A stretch of 64,000 bases of DNA from Prosthecochloris ethylica (GTDB taxonomy: Bacteria > Bacteroidota > Chlorobiia > Chlorobiales > Chlorobiaceae), in assembly GCF_015234275.1 (NCBI RefSeq), contig NZ_JADGII010000012.1; one strand, given 5' to 3'. Positions 25,225 to 34,437 of this stretch are shown here, piece by piece (the stretch's first letter is position 1; each line of letters opens with the position of its first letter). The notes below the pieces were generated by a model. It did not search any database and was not told the DNA's origin. It saw only the letters and a list, made by a program, of their open reading frames with translations. The position numbers and the translations under genes were made by a program.

Positions 25225-26085
25225 ATGAAGAGCATCAGCGTTAAAGCCTTTGCTAAAATCAATGTCGGACTGCGTATCACAGGCCGGCGACCGGATGGGT
25301 ATCATACACTAGAGACGGTGTTTGCACCGGTGGACTGGTATGACGTCCTGACGTTTTCACCTGCCGATTCCATCACGATGAGCTGTTCCAATCGTGAACT
25401 TGCCTGTGACGAGAGCAACCTTTGTGTCAGGGCAGCCAGGGCTCTTGCGGATTTTGCCGGTCTGAGTCACGGAGTGCGTATCGAGCTCGAGAAAAACATC
25501 CCGTTCGGTGCCGGTCTCGGGGGTGGCAGTAGCGATGCTGCGGCTACTCTTGCCGCTCTCAACCGATTCTGGGCGGTTCATGCGCCTCTCGGGGAGCTTC
25601 ACCGGCTGGCGACATCGCTCGGAGCCGACGTGCCGTACTTTCTCGAGTCGAAAGGGCTTGCCTATGCGACCGGTATCGGTGAAGAACTCGAGGATCTGAA
25701 CCTCTCCCTTCCATTCTGGGTCGTGACGCTGTTTCCCGGTGAGCAGATTTCGACCGTCTGGGCATATAAAAATTTTCATCCCCGTTTCGAACGTGACGTG
25801 CCTGACCTCCGTCATGCTCTCCGCGCATTGTGCGAACAGAAGGACACGTCGGTCTGTTCGCTCCTCGAAAATGATTTTGAAACGGCTGTCTTCGAGCATT
25901 TTCCGGCAGTCGGAGCGATCAAGGACGAGTTGCTCGACGCGGGGAGCCTGTACGCTTCTCTTTCAGGAAGCGGTTCAGCCGTTTTCGGGCTTTTTCACAG
26001 CGAAGATGATGCTCGCCGTGCTGTCGGGCGTTTCGAAAGCAGGTGTCGCTGTGCGCTGACTCCGCCGTCGTTCACGATGTCCTGA
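25225..26085 (+). CDS. ispE: 4-diphosphocytidyl-2-C-methyl-D-erythritol kinase
   Basis: IspE, 286 residues, is the GHMP kinase of the MEP isoprenoid pathway, which supplies farnesyl, phytyl and carotenoid precursors. It starts SVKAFAKINVGLRITGRRPDGYH. The ATP-binding GHMP loop is PFGAGLGGGSSDAAAT (about residues 93-108), and the C-terminal motif SLSGSGSAVFGLF closes the active site. The ATG at 25225 is the only sensible start. The SPOR gene is divergent upstream and a minus-strand hydrolase gene converges downstream, so the gene is probably transcribed alone. Confidence 0.96.
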   Translation: MKSISVKAFAKINVGLRITGRRPDGYHTLETVFAPVDWYDVLTFSPADSITMSCSNRELACDESNLCVRAARALADFAGLSHGVRIELEKNIPFGAGLGGGSSDAAATLAALNRFWAVHAPLGELHRLATSLGADVPYFLESKGLAYATGIGEELEDLNLSLPFWVVTLFPGEQISTVWAYKNFHPRFERDVPDLRHALRALCEQKDTSVCSLLENDFETAVFEHFPAVGAIKDELLDAGSLYASLSGSGSAVFGLFHSEDDARRAVGRFESRCRCALTPPSFTMS

Positions 26086-26126
26086 TTGTCGCTCTTCCGC
26101 TCTGCGGAATGCCGGAGAGACCCTGT

Positions 26127-26987
26127 TCAGGCCGGGGGCCTCCAGCTGGTGATGGCATCGAGTTCCGATGAAAACAGGCGCATGTCTTCATCGAGAAAAT
26201 GGGATGAGTTGAGCCGGGCCTGCTTGACGGCCTGCAGGTCGATCTCCGTATCGAGTTTCGATGCTTTGAATAACGGCGCAGCAGCCGTGCTGATGCCGTC
26301 GGGGCCGGTCAGCCCTGACCTGCCCCAGAACGTGAAGCTGTCTTCGCTGCCAATCCGGTTGACGGCGGCTACATGGGTGCTGAAGAGAAATGCGTAGGTG
26401 TTCATGATCTGCTGCCATTGGCGGACAATGAGCGGTTCCTGCTCTCCCGGGGTGAGACGGAGCGGACTCGACAACAGGACAAACAGCAGTTTTGCCCCCT
26501 GGTGAGCCAGCAGGTAGGGGACCGACACGTGCCAGAAATCTTCGCAGATCGCAATTCCTATTCTCCCGAGACGTTTCGATGTCAGCGGTTCGATGCGCTG
26601 GCCTGCGGAAAAGTAGCGGTGTTCCTCGAACATGCCGTATGTGGGAAGGTATATTTTGCGATGAGCACTCCTTCCGGTTCCGTCTTCGAAAAAGAACGCC
26701 GAGTTGTAGACACCGTAATCATCACTCAGTTCAATGCCTCCACAGATGATAGTGATATCGCGACTGAGCTCCCTGAGTGGATCGAGAGCGGGGTCGTCGA
26801 TATGGATGGCGATATCCTGAGCTGCGTCCTGGACGTTGTAGCCCGTCAGGGAGAGTTCGGGAAAAGCTATGGCATCAATGCCTTCTTCGAGAGCTTCTTC
26901 TGCCAGGCGGACATGCTCTTCGAGATTCCGGTTGAAATTTGCAAGGACACAGTCGTTCTGAATGATTCTCAGTCGTGGTTTCAGCAT
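26127..26987 (-). CDS. Nitrilase-superfamily hydrolase
   Basis: A 286-residue carbon-nitrogen hydrolase with the triad E44 (AFPELSLTGY), K111 (AHRKIYLPTYG) and C148 (IGIAICEDFWHV). The sequence pattern, including PTYGMFEEHRYF, resembles the glutaminase domain of glutamine-dependent NAD synthetases and related stand-alone amidases. The synthetase domain is absent. It is therefore either a stand-alone amidase or a glutaminase partner; the substrate cannot be read. It lies 10 bp downstream of the NCS2 permease gene on the same strand, suggesting co-transcription and perhaps a nitrogen-compound scavenging role. Confidence 0.85.
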   Translation of the reverse strand: MLKPRLRIIQNDCVLANFNRNLEEHVRLAEEALEEGIDAIAFPELSLTGYNVQDAAQDIAIHIDDPALDPLRELSRDITIICGGIELSDDYGVYNSAFFFEDGTGRSAHRKIYLPTYGMFEEHRYFSAGQRIEPLTSKRLGRIGIAICEDFWHVSVPYLLAHQGAKLLFVLLSSPLRLTPGEQEPLIVRQWQQIMNTYAFLFSTHVAAVNRIGSEDSFTFWGRSGLTGPDGISTAAAPLFKASKLDTEIDLQAVKQARLNSSHFLDEDMRLFSSELDAITSWRPPA

Positions 26988-26997
26988 GGTTGGGCGT

Positions 26998-28302
26998 TCA
27001 GATATGATATGGATAGAAAAAATAGAAGGTCAGTGAAAGCAGGGCGAGCAGCCACATGCCTCCGTTAATGTCGGCAGTTCTGCCTGAGAGCAGTTTCAGG
27101 ACAACATACGAAACGAATCCTGCAGTAATGCCGACCCCGATATTGAACGTAAAGATCATCAGGACGATGGTGAGAAATGCCGGCATGAGTTCACTGTAAT
27201 CCTCGAAATCGAGTTTTTGCACCGGCTGGAGCATGAACATGCCGACAATGACGAGAGCGGGGCCATATGCCTGTGACGGCACGATGGTCAGAAGGGGGGA
27301 AAAAAACAGTGCGGCTGCAAACAGAAGGGCCACAACCAGGGCAGTGAAGCCGGTTTTTCCGCCCTGTTCGATGCCGGCTGCTGATTCGATATAGACCCCG
27401 GCGGTCGTGGTTCCCAGCAGTGATGCTGCAATCGTCGACAGCGCGTCTGCAAGCATGGGTTTTTCGATGTCCGGCAGGTTGTCGTCACTGTCCAGCAGGT
27501 CGGCGCGTGAAGAGAGCCCGATGAGTGTTCCCATGGTATCGACAAAATCCATGACCAGCACACTCGTGATCACGCCGATGAACCCCCATGTCAGGGCGCC
27601 GCTGAAATCGATCTGGAGAAAGACCGGGGCCAGTGACGGAGGAAGGCTGATAATGGATGCCGGGACCGGGAGCGAGCCAAGAGCGAGCATGGCAAGGGTG
27701 GTGGCAAGAATACCCAGGAGTATGGCTCCCGTTACCCGGAAGATCAGGAGAATGGCTATCAGGAACAGGCCTCCCAGGCTGACCAGTGTTGCCGATGATG
27801 ATATGTCTGCCAGCCTGACCGGTGCTCCGGGCACACCAAGGCTGACGACCCCCATGTCGTTCAGGCCGATAAAGGCGAGAAACAGGCCGATCCCTATAGA
27901 GAAGCTGTGCTTCAGGTTTCCCGGAACAGACCTGGCCAGCCAGCTGCGGAGCCCTGATATGGTGAGTATGGTGAAAAGAACGCCGCTGATAAAGATGGAT
28001 GCCAGGGCTGTCTGCCAGCTGTAGCCGAGCATCTGTACCACCGTATACGCGATAAATGCGTTTTCACCCATGTAGGGTGCGATGGCAAACGGCCGCTTTG
28101 CGTACAGCCCCATCAGCAGGGTTCCGGTGATGGCTGTCAGGATGGTGGCGGTCATCGAGGCTTCTCTCGGAATACCAGCCGCCTGAAGAATTGCCGGGTT
28201 GACGATGATGATGTAGGCGACGGTGAAAAATGTCGTCAGCCCGGCTATCGTTTCCTGCCGGTAACTTGTCTGATGTCCTTCAAAATCAAAAAAACGTCGC
28301 AT
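26998..28302 (-). CDS. NCS2 family purine permease (AzgA type)
   Basis: A 434-residue permease with about 12-14 hydrophobic segments. The AzgA-type NCS2 hallmarks are RQETIAGLTTFFTVAYIIIVNP at the N terminus (shown to residue 37), PYMGENAFIAY, and the segments DFVDTMGTLIG and ESAAGIEQGGKTG that line the substrate site. The family imports adenine, guanine or hypoxanthine by proton symport. The gene precedes the nitrilase-fold hydrolase with a 10-bp gap. Purine specificity is inferred from family only. Confidence 0.9.
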   Translation of the reverse strand: MRRFFDFEGHQTSYRQETIAGLTTFFTVAYIIIVNPAILQAAGIPREASMTATILTAITGTLLMGLYAKRPFAIAPYMGENAFIAYTVVQMLGYSWQTALASIFISGVLFTILTISGLRSWLARSVPGNLKHSFSIGIGLFLAFIGLNDMGVVSLGVPGAPVRLADISSSATLVSLGGLFLIAILLIFRVTGAILLGILATTLAMLALGSLPVPASIISLPPSLAPVFLQIDFSGALTWGFIGVITSVLVMDFVDTMGTLIGLSSRADLLDSDDNLPDIEKPMLADALSTIAASLLGTTTAGVYIESAAGIEQGGKTGFTALVVALLFAAALFFSPLLTIVPSQAYGPALVIVGMFMLQPVQKLDFEDYSELMPAFLTIVLMIFTFNIGVGITAGFVSYVVLKLLSGRTADINGGMWLLALLSLTFYFFYPYHI

Positions 28303-28488
28303 GTGATTTCAGGGAGGGGTTCACGGTGAAGGGTTGTTCCTGCAAAAAGATAGCTAATCTTGCAGACTCCAGGAAAGATGATGGCAGACTTGGTTTTTTC
28401 GATGACGATCCGTATATTAGGACTAAAATTGTCTTGTTTTTGGTGGTATTGATTTTAATTTCAACAGAACGAAAAGGGAGATATAACT

Positions 28489-29079
28489 ATGGGTGTGCTG
28501 GTTGGCCGCAAGGCTCCGGATTTTGATCTTGAAGCAGTAGTCGATGGCGGGAAGATGTTAGATTCCCTGAAGTTATCTGATTACAGGGGGAAATATGTGG
28601 TCCTGTTTTTCTACCCTCTTGATTTTACCTTTGTCTGCCCGACAGAACTTCACGCTTTCCAGGACAGGATCGATGAGTTCCGCCATAAGAATGTCGAGGT
28701 GCTTGCCTGTTCGGTGGATTCAAAATTTTCTCATCATGCCTGGCTCAATACACCGCGCAGCCAGGGAGGTATTTCAGGGGTGAATTACCCCCTTCTGTCG
28801 GATATCAACAAAGAAGCGGCAAAAGCGTACGATGTGCTGGCTGAAAAAGAGGGTGTCAGCTATCGAGGCCTGTTCCTGATCGATCGCGAAGGCATCGTTC
28901 GTTACGAAGTTGTCAATGATCTCGGGCTCGGTAGAAATGTTGACGAGGTGCTGAGAATGGTCGAAGCACTTCAGTTTACCGAAGAGTTCGGTGAGGTATG
29001 CCCGGCTAACTGGCAGAAAGGAGACAAGTCGATGAAGCCGACCGACGAAGGGCTCAAAGAGTACTTCAGGGAATCCTGA
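28489..29079 (+). CDS. 2-Cys peroxiredoxin (AhpC/TSA family)
   Basis: A 196-residue typical 2-Cys peroxiredoxin reducing hydrogen peroxide and organic hydroperoxides. The peroxidatic cysteine is C50 in FTFVCPTELHAF and the resolving cysteine is C171 in GEVCPANW. The C-terminal YF motif (EYFRES) is present, as in peroxide-sensitive eukaryote-like forms. A good Shine-Dalgarno (AAGGGAG) precedes the ATG at 28489. The gene is flanked by a 186-bp upstream gap and a 30-bp perfect palindrome terminator, so it is likely monocistronic. I saw no PerR or OxyR box. Confidence 0.95.
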   Translation: MGVLVGRKAPDFDLEAVVDGGKMLDSLKLSDYRGKYVVLFFYPLDFTFVCPTELHAFQDRIDEFRHKNVEVLACSVDSKFSHHAWLNTPRSQGGISGVNYPLLSDINKEAAKAYDVLAEKEGVSYRGLFLIDREGIVRYEVVNDLGLGRNVDEVLRMVEALQFTEEFGEVCPANWQKGDKSMKPTDEGLKEYFRES

Positions 29080-29106
29080 AGGAAAAAGTGACAAGCCGAA
29101 AGTGAC

Positions 29107-29136
29107 AAAGCGACCGGGCCGCGGCCCGGTCGCTTT
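29107..29136. terminator. Perfect 30-bp palindrome terminator
   Basis: The two 15-bp arms, 29107-29121 and 29122-29136, are exact reverse complements with AAAGCGACCGG at the outer end. A T-rich tail follows on the plus strand (TTTGTTTG). It lies 27 bp after the peroxiredoxin stop and 25 bp from the proS stop on the other strand, so it can serve both. Confidence 0.85.
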
Positions 29137-29160
29137 GTTTGCATTCGCCATTCACGATCA

Positions 29161-30606
29161 TCAATACGCTTTGGCGAAGATGACTTTGCCGACGGAGGGT
29201 TTTCCGCTGTAAATGCAGGTTCCCGGGTCTTTCATGCCATAGCGTTCGATCAGTTCCGGCTCTTCGGGAATGACACGAATCGTGGCTTTTGTTTCTTCCT
29301 GTATTTTGGCTTCTGTCTCTTCCGTGCCGTCCCAGTGGGCGACAAGGAAGCCGTTGTCGATATTGCTTTTGAAGTCATCGTATGTGCTGACCTCCATGGT
29401 GTGTTCCTCGCGGAATGCGAGAGCACGGTCGAAAAGGTTCTCCTGGATGTCGCGGAGCAGGTCGCTGACGGTATCTGTCAGGGAGTTGTCAAGCGGTATC
29501 TGCACTTTTTCTGCGTTGTCACGGCGGGCGGCGATACAGATGTTGTTCTTGATGTCACGGGGCCCGATTTCAATCCTGACGGGGATGCCCTGCAGCTCGT
29601 ATTCGGCGAATTTCCAGCCGGGAGAGTTCTGGTCGCTGTCATCGACCATTGCACCGATTCCTGCCTGGTTGAGTTGTTCTGCAATCGAATGGGCTTTTGC
29701 CACAACAGCCTCCTTGTCCCCCCTGAGGATAGGAACGATGACAACCTGGCGTGTCGCGAGTTTCGGTGGAAGCACGAGGCCTTTGTCATCGGAGTGAGCC
29801 ATGATAAGTGCGCCGATCAGGCGGGTGGACACCCCCCAGCTGGTTGCCCAGACATAGTCGAGGCCTCCGTCCCTGGTCTGGAATTTGCAGTCGAACGCTT
29901 TGGCAAAGTTCTGGCCGAGATTGTGCGAGGTTCCTGCCTGGAGTGCTTTGGTGTCCTGCATCATGGCTTCGATACACCAGGTTTCCACCGCTCCTGCAAA
30001 TTTTTCGCTTTCTGATTTTCGCCCCATAATGACCGGGAGTGCCATGTACTCTTCGGCAAATGTCTTGTACACGCGAATCATGCGCAGTACTTCTTCTTCG
30101 GCTTCTGTGCTGGTGGCGTGAGCGGTATGGCCTTCCTGCCACAGGAATTCGCTGGTGCGCAGGAACAGTCGTGTTCTCATCTCCCAGCGTACCACGTTTG
30201 CCCACTGGTTGATCAGCAGCGGCAGGTCACGGTACGACTGAATCCACTTGCGGTACGATGACCAGATAATGGTTTCGGATGTGGGGCGTACGTACAGGTT
30301 TTCACTGAGCGGTTCGCCTCCTCCGTGAGTGACGACGGCACACTCGGGTGCGAACCCTTCAATATGTTCCGCTTCTTTCCTGATGAAGCTTTCAGGGATG
30401 AAGAGCGGGAAGTATGCATTGACATGACCGGTTTCCTTGAACATGGCGTCCAGTGCAGCCTGCATCTTTTCCCAGATTGCATAGCCGTTCGGCCGAATGA
30501 TCATGCAGCCTCTGACATCCGAGTAATCAGCGAGTTTGGCCGACCGTACAAGGTCGATGTACCATTGCGAATAGTCCTGTTGTCTTGATGTGATTTTTTC
30601 TGACAC
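29161..30606 (-). CDS. proS: Prolyl-tRNA synthetase (archaeal/eukaryal type)
   Basis: A 481-residue class II ProRS of the archaeal/eukaryal (type 3) form: no editing insertion domain, and a C-terminal extension. Motif 2 is visible as NQWANVVRWEMRTRLFLRTSEF with the LWQEGHTAHAT loop (together about residues 136-168). TSETIIWSSYRKWI is motif-1 proximal. The anticodon-binding domain follows (VVIVPILRGDKEAVVAKA). The start at 30606 is a GTG with no better ATG in range; the protein begins MSEKITSRQQDYSQWY. The preceding gene upstream on the strand is the DUF4412 gene, 57 bp away. Confidence 0.95.
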   Translation of the reverse strand: MSEKITSRQQDYSQWYIDLVRSAKLADYSDVRGCMIIRPNGYAIWEKMQAALDAMFKETGHVNAYFPLFIPESFIRKEAEHIEGFAPECAVVTHGGGEPLSENLYVRPTSETIIWSSYRKWIQSYRDLPLLINQWANVVRWEMRTRLFLRTSEFLWQEGHTAHATSTEAEEEVLRMIRVYKTFAEEYMALPVIMGRKSESEKFAGAVETWCIEAMMQDTKALQAGTSHNLGQNFAKAFDCKFQTRDGGLDYVWATSWGVSTRLIGALIMAHSDDKGLVLPPKLATRQVVIVPILRGDKEAVVAKAHSIAEQLNQAGIGAMVDDSDQNSPGWKFAEYELQGIPVRIEIGPRDIKNNICIAARRDNAEKVQIPLDNSLTDTVSDLLRDIQENLFDRALAFREEHTMEVSTYDDFKSNIDNGFLVAHWDGTEETEAKIQEETKATIRVIPEEPELIERYGMKDPGTCIYSGKPSVGKVIFAKAY

Positions 30607-30663
30607 GTGCCTGAAAAGGTTTTTATGGTTAGTGGTAGAGAATCAGCGGGTGAGTGCCCCGTT

Positions 30664-31413
30664 TCAATCCTGAAAGGACCTGATTTTTTCCATCAGGTCT
30701 TTGAGGTGTTCCTTCTGACGGTCGTTCAGCGGTTCTGAGGTGTCGCGGACTTCTGTGTAGTGGGGTGGTATCTCGAATTCGGCGTCCTGGAGCGGCGCTG
30801 GCTGCCAGGAGACAATCTGCATGGTGGTGATGCCGCTTTCATTCTCCTGCACCATTCTCACGGGAAATCCGTCAATGCCTTCGCTGCGGAGTTTCTGCGA
30901 CAGGACGGTGTTCGACAGCCTCGGGTTCTGTGACTGGAGCAGGCGGAATGTACGGAAATCGCCGATATCGCCGGTCAGCCACATTTCGATTTTTTCCGTT
31001 GAGCTGAAGAGGCGGACATGTTCGCAGCTGAACCCGTCGATTTCCTCGGTTCCTGCCCGTTCGATACGGTAATCCGTGTCGAAGTCGACAAAGGTTGCGT
31101 TTTCGACTGCTGTCTGCAGGTTGACCCGGCTGTAGGTCCCTGCTTTGTGGTTGATGATGACTGCCTCGTCCGGCTGTGATTCCCGGGTGATCACGGTCGT
31201 TCTGAGCGGTTCGGGAATGTTGTCGAGCTCGGAGGTCATATCCATGCGCTGGGCATCGTTGCCGAGAAAGTAGATAATGTCCGACGTTCCGTTCGGCATC
31301 CTGAGGTTCATGTCGATAATGCCGGTGAAGCCTGCAACCGCCCTGACCGGCAGAAGAAGGGAGAGAGAGAGAGCCACGATAAGGCACGAAAGGATTGATC
31401 GTTTTTTCATCAT
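30664..31413 (-). CDS. Exported DUF4412-like protein
   Basis: A 249-residue protein with a clear signal peptide (MMKKRSILSCLIVALSLSLL, cleavage near AVAG). The mature part looks like an LolA/LolB-like or DUF4412 beta-rich fold (NLRMPNGTSDIIYFLGNDAQR, IDGFSCEHVRLFSSTEKIEMWLT; cited in part). The DUF4412 assignment rests on these patterns and is moderate. A GTG at 31416 could also start it; the tandem ATGs at 31413 and 31410 are more likely. It is divergent from prmC and lies upstream of proS. The function is unknown; it is likely periplasmic. Confidence 0.75.
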   Translation of the reverse strand: MMKKRSILSCLIVALSLSLLLPVRAVAGFTGIIDMNLRMPNGTSDIIYFLGNDAQRMDMTSELDNIPEPLRTTVITRESQPDEAVIINHKAGTYSRVNLQTAVENATFVDFDTDYRIERAGTEEIDGFSCEHVRLFSSTEKIEMWLTGDIGDFRTFRLLQSQNPRLSNTVLSQKLRSEGIDGFPVRMVQENESGITTMQIVSWQPAPLQDAEFEIPPHYTEVRDTSEPLNDRQKEHLKDLMEKIRSFQD

Positions 31414-31640
31414 CACGCAAACGGGTATGTGTTCATATTTTCATTCTGTTTTCGCAGCTGTTTTTTAAGCTAATGATTTTTTTTGCAATTCTCCTATCGG
31501 AGCTGGTGCTCCGGGCAGTGCCGGGGGTTTGCTTTTTGCCGATGATGCATTATCATATACATCGCTTTGCCGTGTGTCTGTGCATACATCCCCCTGAGGG
31601 AGCACAGATTCGAATTATCAATGATGACAACAGGATGAGT

Positions 31641-32519
31641 ATGTCGGAACCGGCCAGAGAGTGGACGGCGATGGAGCTGGTGAAAACAACGGCGTCATTT
31701 TTTCAGGAGAGAGGGGTCGGTGAGCCGCGCCTGAGTGCGGAGCTGCTTCTCGGCCATGTGCTTCGTGAAGAGAGGCTGCAGCTCTATCTTCACCACGGAC
31801 GTCCCGTCTATCCCGCGGAACTCGAGAGGTATCGCGAGCTTTGCCGAAAGCGTCTCGAGGGATGGCCGGTGCAGTACCTCACTGGAGAACAGTTCTTTCT
31901 CGGAAGACGCTTCATGGTCGATTCGCGTGTACTGATCCCCCGGCCTGAAACCGAGCTTGTGGTTGAATATGGCCTCGAGCGTGTCAGCTCCAGGAGCTCA
32001 CTGTCAGTGCTGGATGTCGGGACGGGCAGCGGGTGTATAGCGGTCAGTGTCGCACTTGCCGTTCCCGATGCGCTTGTCGCTGCAGTCGATATTTCCGAGG
32101 GGGCGCTCGAGGTGGCTCGTTCGAATGCTCGACTGCACGGGGTCGAAGACCGCGTGCGGTTTTCCCGGGCAGATCTCTTTTCAGATGAACTGCCGGTCGT
32201 GAACGCTGGCGGGTACGATCTCGTGATTTCCAATCCACCCTATATTCCCGACAGGGAGTGGGAGGGGCTTCAGATTGAAGTCAGGGGGTATGAACCTCGC
32301 CAGGCATTGACTGTTCCCGAAGGGATGGAGTGTTACCGAGCCCTGGTCAGCAGGTCCTGCATGCTGTTGCGCCCGGGGGGGATCATATGCCTCGAACTGC
32401 ATGCTGATGCAGCTCGCCAGGTGAAGGAAATGCTGGAGGAAAAGGGGTTTGCCGATGTCGCTGTGCTGCAGGATTACAGTGGTTTCGATCGTATCGCTCT
32501 CGGCCGTCGGATCGCCTGA
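31641..32519 (+). CDS. prmC: Release factor glutamine methyltransferase
   Basis: PrmC/HemK, about 292 residues, methylates the GGQ glutamine of peptide chain release factors. The N-terminal helical domain (residues 1-80) recognises the factor. The Rossmann methyltransferase domain has the SAM motif VLDVGTGSGCIAVSVAL (about residues 120-136) and the catalytic SNPPYIP that holds the glutamine. The frame is open back to 31395, but the first 80 residues are not family-like. The ATG at 31641, with an AGGA at 31632-31635, is chosen; the ATG at 31635 is an alternative. Confidence 0.93.
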   Translation: MSEPAREWTAMELVKTTASFFQERGVGEPRLSAELLLGHVLREERLQLYLHHGRPVYPAELERYRELCRKRLEGWPVQYLTGEQFFLGRRFMVDSRVLIPRPETELVVEYGLERVSSRSSLSVLDVGTGSGCIAVSVALAVPDALVAAVDISEGALEVARSNARLHGVEDRVRFSRADLFSDELPVVNAGGYDLVISNPPYIPDREWEGLQIEVRGYEPRQALTVPEGMECYRALVSRSCMLLRPGGIICLELHADAARQVKEMLEEKGFADVAVLQDYSGFDRIALGRRIA

Positions 32520-32618
32520 GGACGGCCGGAGCCTGGAAATTTATTGCAGGGTGTATTTGTTTACAGTTTCGAAATATGTATGCTGATAAGGCGCAGAAAC
32601 AGGTTTTTTTTCAGTTGA

Positions 32619-32637
32619 CGGGCGGTGTCAGCCCGTG
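32619..32637 (+). other. Hairpin between prmC and hrcA
   Basis: ACGGGC and GCCCGT form a 6-bp stem about 100 bp after prmC and 45 bp before hrcA. There is no T-run, so it is more likely a leader structure than a terminator. I looked for a CIRCE operator in this gap and saw none. Confidence 0.4.
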
Positions 32638-32680
32638 ATTATTGTATGAAATTACGGCTTTACATCAGGTTGAGAGGCGC

Positions 32681-33748
32681 ATGAAAAGTTCTGATCTGAC
32701 ATCGCGGGAGCGCGAGGTGCTCGGTATTGTCATCCAGTCATACGTGGTAAGTGCCAATCCGGTCAGTTCCCGTTTTATTGCCAGGAACTACAATCTCGGT
32801 CTTTCGGATGCAACCATCAGGAATGTGATGGCAGACCTGGAGGATGCGGGCTATATCAGTCAGCCGCATACCTCTGCAGGGCGTGTCCCGACAGATAAAG
32901 GGTATCGGTATTATGTGGATCTCATCATGAGCGTTCAGCGTATCGATGATGAGGAAAAACATCGTATCGACAGCAATTTCAGGCTGTTCGCCGTCGATCG
33001 CCGGGATTCATCGGAGGTGTTGCTGGCGGCGGCCAAGGTGATGGGCAGTATTTCCCGGCAGTTGAGTGTCGTGCTGTCGCCGCGTCTTTCCCTGGCGGTT
33101 TTCGAGAGGCTTGACATGGTGCTGTTGAGTTCTTCGCGCATCATGGTGGTGTTGTCGATCCAGTCGATGTTTGTCAAGACCATTGTGATGGAGCTCGATG
33201 TGGAGGTGTCACGACAGCAGATCGAGCAGGTCGTGGAGATCCTCAACGAGCGGCTTTCCGGGCTGAGGCTCGACGAGATCCGCAATTCGATCAGCCGCCG
33301 TCTTGCTGACTGTGATACTGCCGAAGGATTGCTCGGCCTGGTCGTTCGTTCTGCAGATATCCTGTTTGACGAATCGCCGGTATTCGACAGGCTGTATATA
33401 TCCGGAACGGAATATATCGTCAGTCAGCCGGAGTTCGATCAGCCGGAGAAAGTCAGGGACCTGATCTGTATGATCGAGGATAAAAGCCGGATGGCCCGGC
33501 TCGTGGAGTACGACGAATTCTCTGTTCCTGCGGGCCCGGTGGAACGGGACGTGAGCATTACCATCGGCAAAGAGCACCCGGCATCGACGGCAGAAGACTT
33601 TACGCTCGTGACAACGCCGTACTACGTCGGCAGCACGATGGGGCGACTTGCCGTACTGGGGCCGAAGCGCATGGATTACGCCCGTGTGGTCCGAGTTGTC
33701 AACTACATGGCCGATTGCCTGTCCACAACCCTTTCAGACGTAAATTAA
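32681..33748 (+). CDS. hrcA: Heat-inducible transcription repressor HrcA
   Basis: HrcA, 355 residues, represses chaperone operons through the CIRCE inverted repeat and senses GroE availability. The N-terminal winged helix has LTSREREVLGIVIQSYV, NPVSSRFIARNYNLGLSDAT and IRNVMADLEDAGYI; the signature SQPHTSAGRVPTDKGYRYYV follows. The first in-frame start codon is a TTG at 32642; the ATG at 32681 (MKSSDLTSRE) fits the family, with GAGAGG upstream. It begins the hrcA-grpE-dnaJ operon. I did not find a CIRCE element in the gap upstream, so this operon may not be autoregulated in the usual way. Confidence 0.95.
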   Translation: MKSSDLTSREREVLGIVIQSYVVSANPVSSRFIARNYNLGLSDATIRNVMADLEDAGYISQPHTSAGRVPTDKGYRYYVDLIMSVQRIDDEEKHRIDSNFRLFAVDRRDSSEVLLAAAKVMGSISRQLSVVLSPRLSLAVFERLDMVLLSSSRIMVVLSIQSMFVKTIVMELDVEVSRQQIEQVVEILNERLSGLRLDEIRNSISRRLADCDTAEGLLGLVVRSADILFDESPVFDRLYISGTEYIVSQPEFDQPEKVRDLICMIEDKSRMARLVEYDEFSVPAGPVERDVSITIGKEHPASTAEDFTLVTTPYYVGSTMGRLAVLGPKRMDYARVVRVVNYMADCLSTTLSDVN

Positions 33749-33766
33749 CAAGCACAGAATTTCAGT

Positions 33767-34393
33767 ATGAAGAAAAAAGCATCAATGCATAAAGAGGAAC
33801 AACAGCAGAACGTCGAGCAGGAAGAGCTCAAGGGTACGAAAGAGCCTGCCATACCGTCAGATGAACAGCCGATAGAGGTGACTGCCGAAGAGGTGCACCG
33901 GGAAGAGTCCGGTTCACGGATCGCCGAGCTGGAAAAAGAGCTCGAGGCGGCACGACAGGACGCTGAAAAGTATCGTGGCGAGGCGCTGCGCTATGCTGCA
34001 GAGTTCGAAAATTTCAGGAAACGCAAAGAGCGTGAAGCCAGTGCCACGGCGGAACGTGTACTGGAGAACACGATTCGTGAGCTGTTGCCCCTGGTCGACG
34101 ATGTTCATCGCATACTGGAGCATGCTCCCGAGGTGCTCGAGAAATCGGAAGAAGCCCGCCCGTATGTCGAGGGCGTACAGCTGCTGCAAAAAAATCTGAT
34201 GAAATGGCTCGAGAACAAGGGCGTGAAGAAAATAGAGGCCAAAGGGAAAAAAATGGATGTGAATTACCACGAGGCGATCACCCAGATGGAGCATCCCGAG
34301 GCCGAATCGGAGACCGTCATCGAAGAGTATCAGACCGGGTACCTGCTCGGCGACAGGGTGCTGAGGCACGCTAAAGTTGTCGTTGCAAGATGA
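33767..34393 (+). CDS. grpE: Nucleotide exchange factor GrpE
   Basis: GrpE, 208 residues, is the DnaK nucleotide exchange factor. A charged, disordered N-terminal stretch (1-50) precedes a long coiled coil (about 50-100) with ALRYAAEFENFRKRKEREAS. The beta-domain follows, with LLPLVDDVHRILEH, VEGVQLLQKNLMKWLEN and the C-terminal signature YQTGYLLGDRVLRHAKVVV. It is 18 bp downstream of hrcA and 44 bp upstream of dnaJ. DnaK itself is not in the operon. Confidence 0.96.
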   Translation: MKKKASMHKEEQQQNVEQEELKGTKEPAIPSDEQPIEVTAEEVHREESGSRIAELEKELEAARQDAEKYRGEALRYAAEFENFRKRKEREASATAERVLENTIRELLPLVDDVHRILEHAPEVLEKSEEARPYVEGVQLLQKNLMKWLENKGVKKIEAKGKKMDVNYHEAITQMEHPEAESETVIEEYQTGYLLGDRVLRHAKVVVAR

Positions 34394-34437
34394 TGCTCAG
34401 TATCGTTAACAATTAACACGTTTTACAAAGAGCTACG

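Noticed and set aside
28303..28488. PerR or OxyR operator before the peroxiredoxin gene
   Set aside because: Only loose AT-rich similarity; no 15-bp PerR-type dyad found.
32520..32680. CIRCE operator upstream of hrcA
   Set aside because: No TTAGCACTC-N9-GAGTGCTAA match was seen in the gap.
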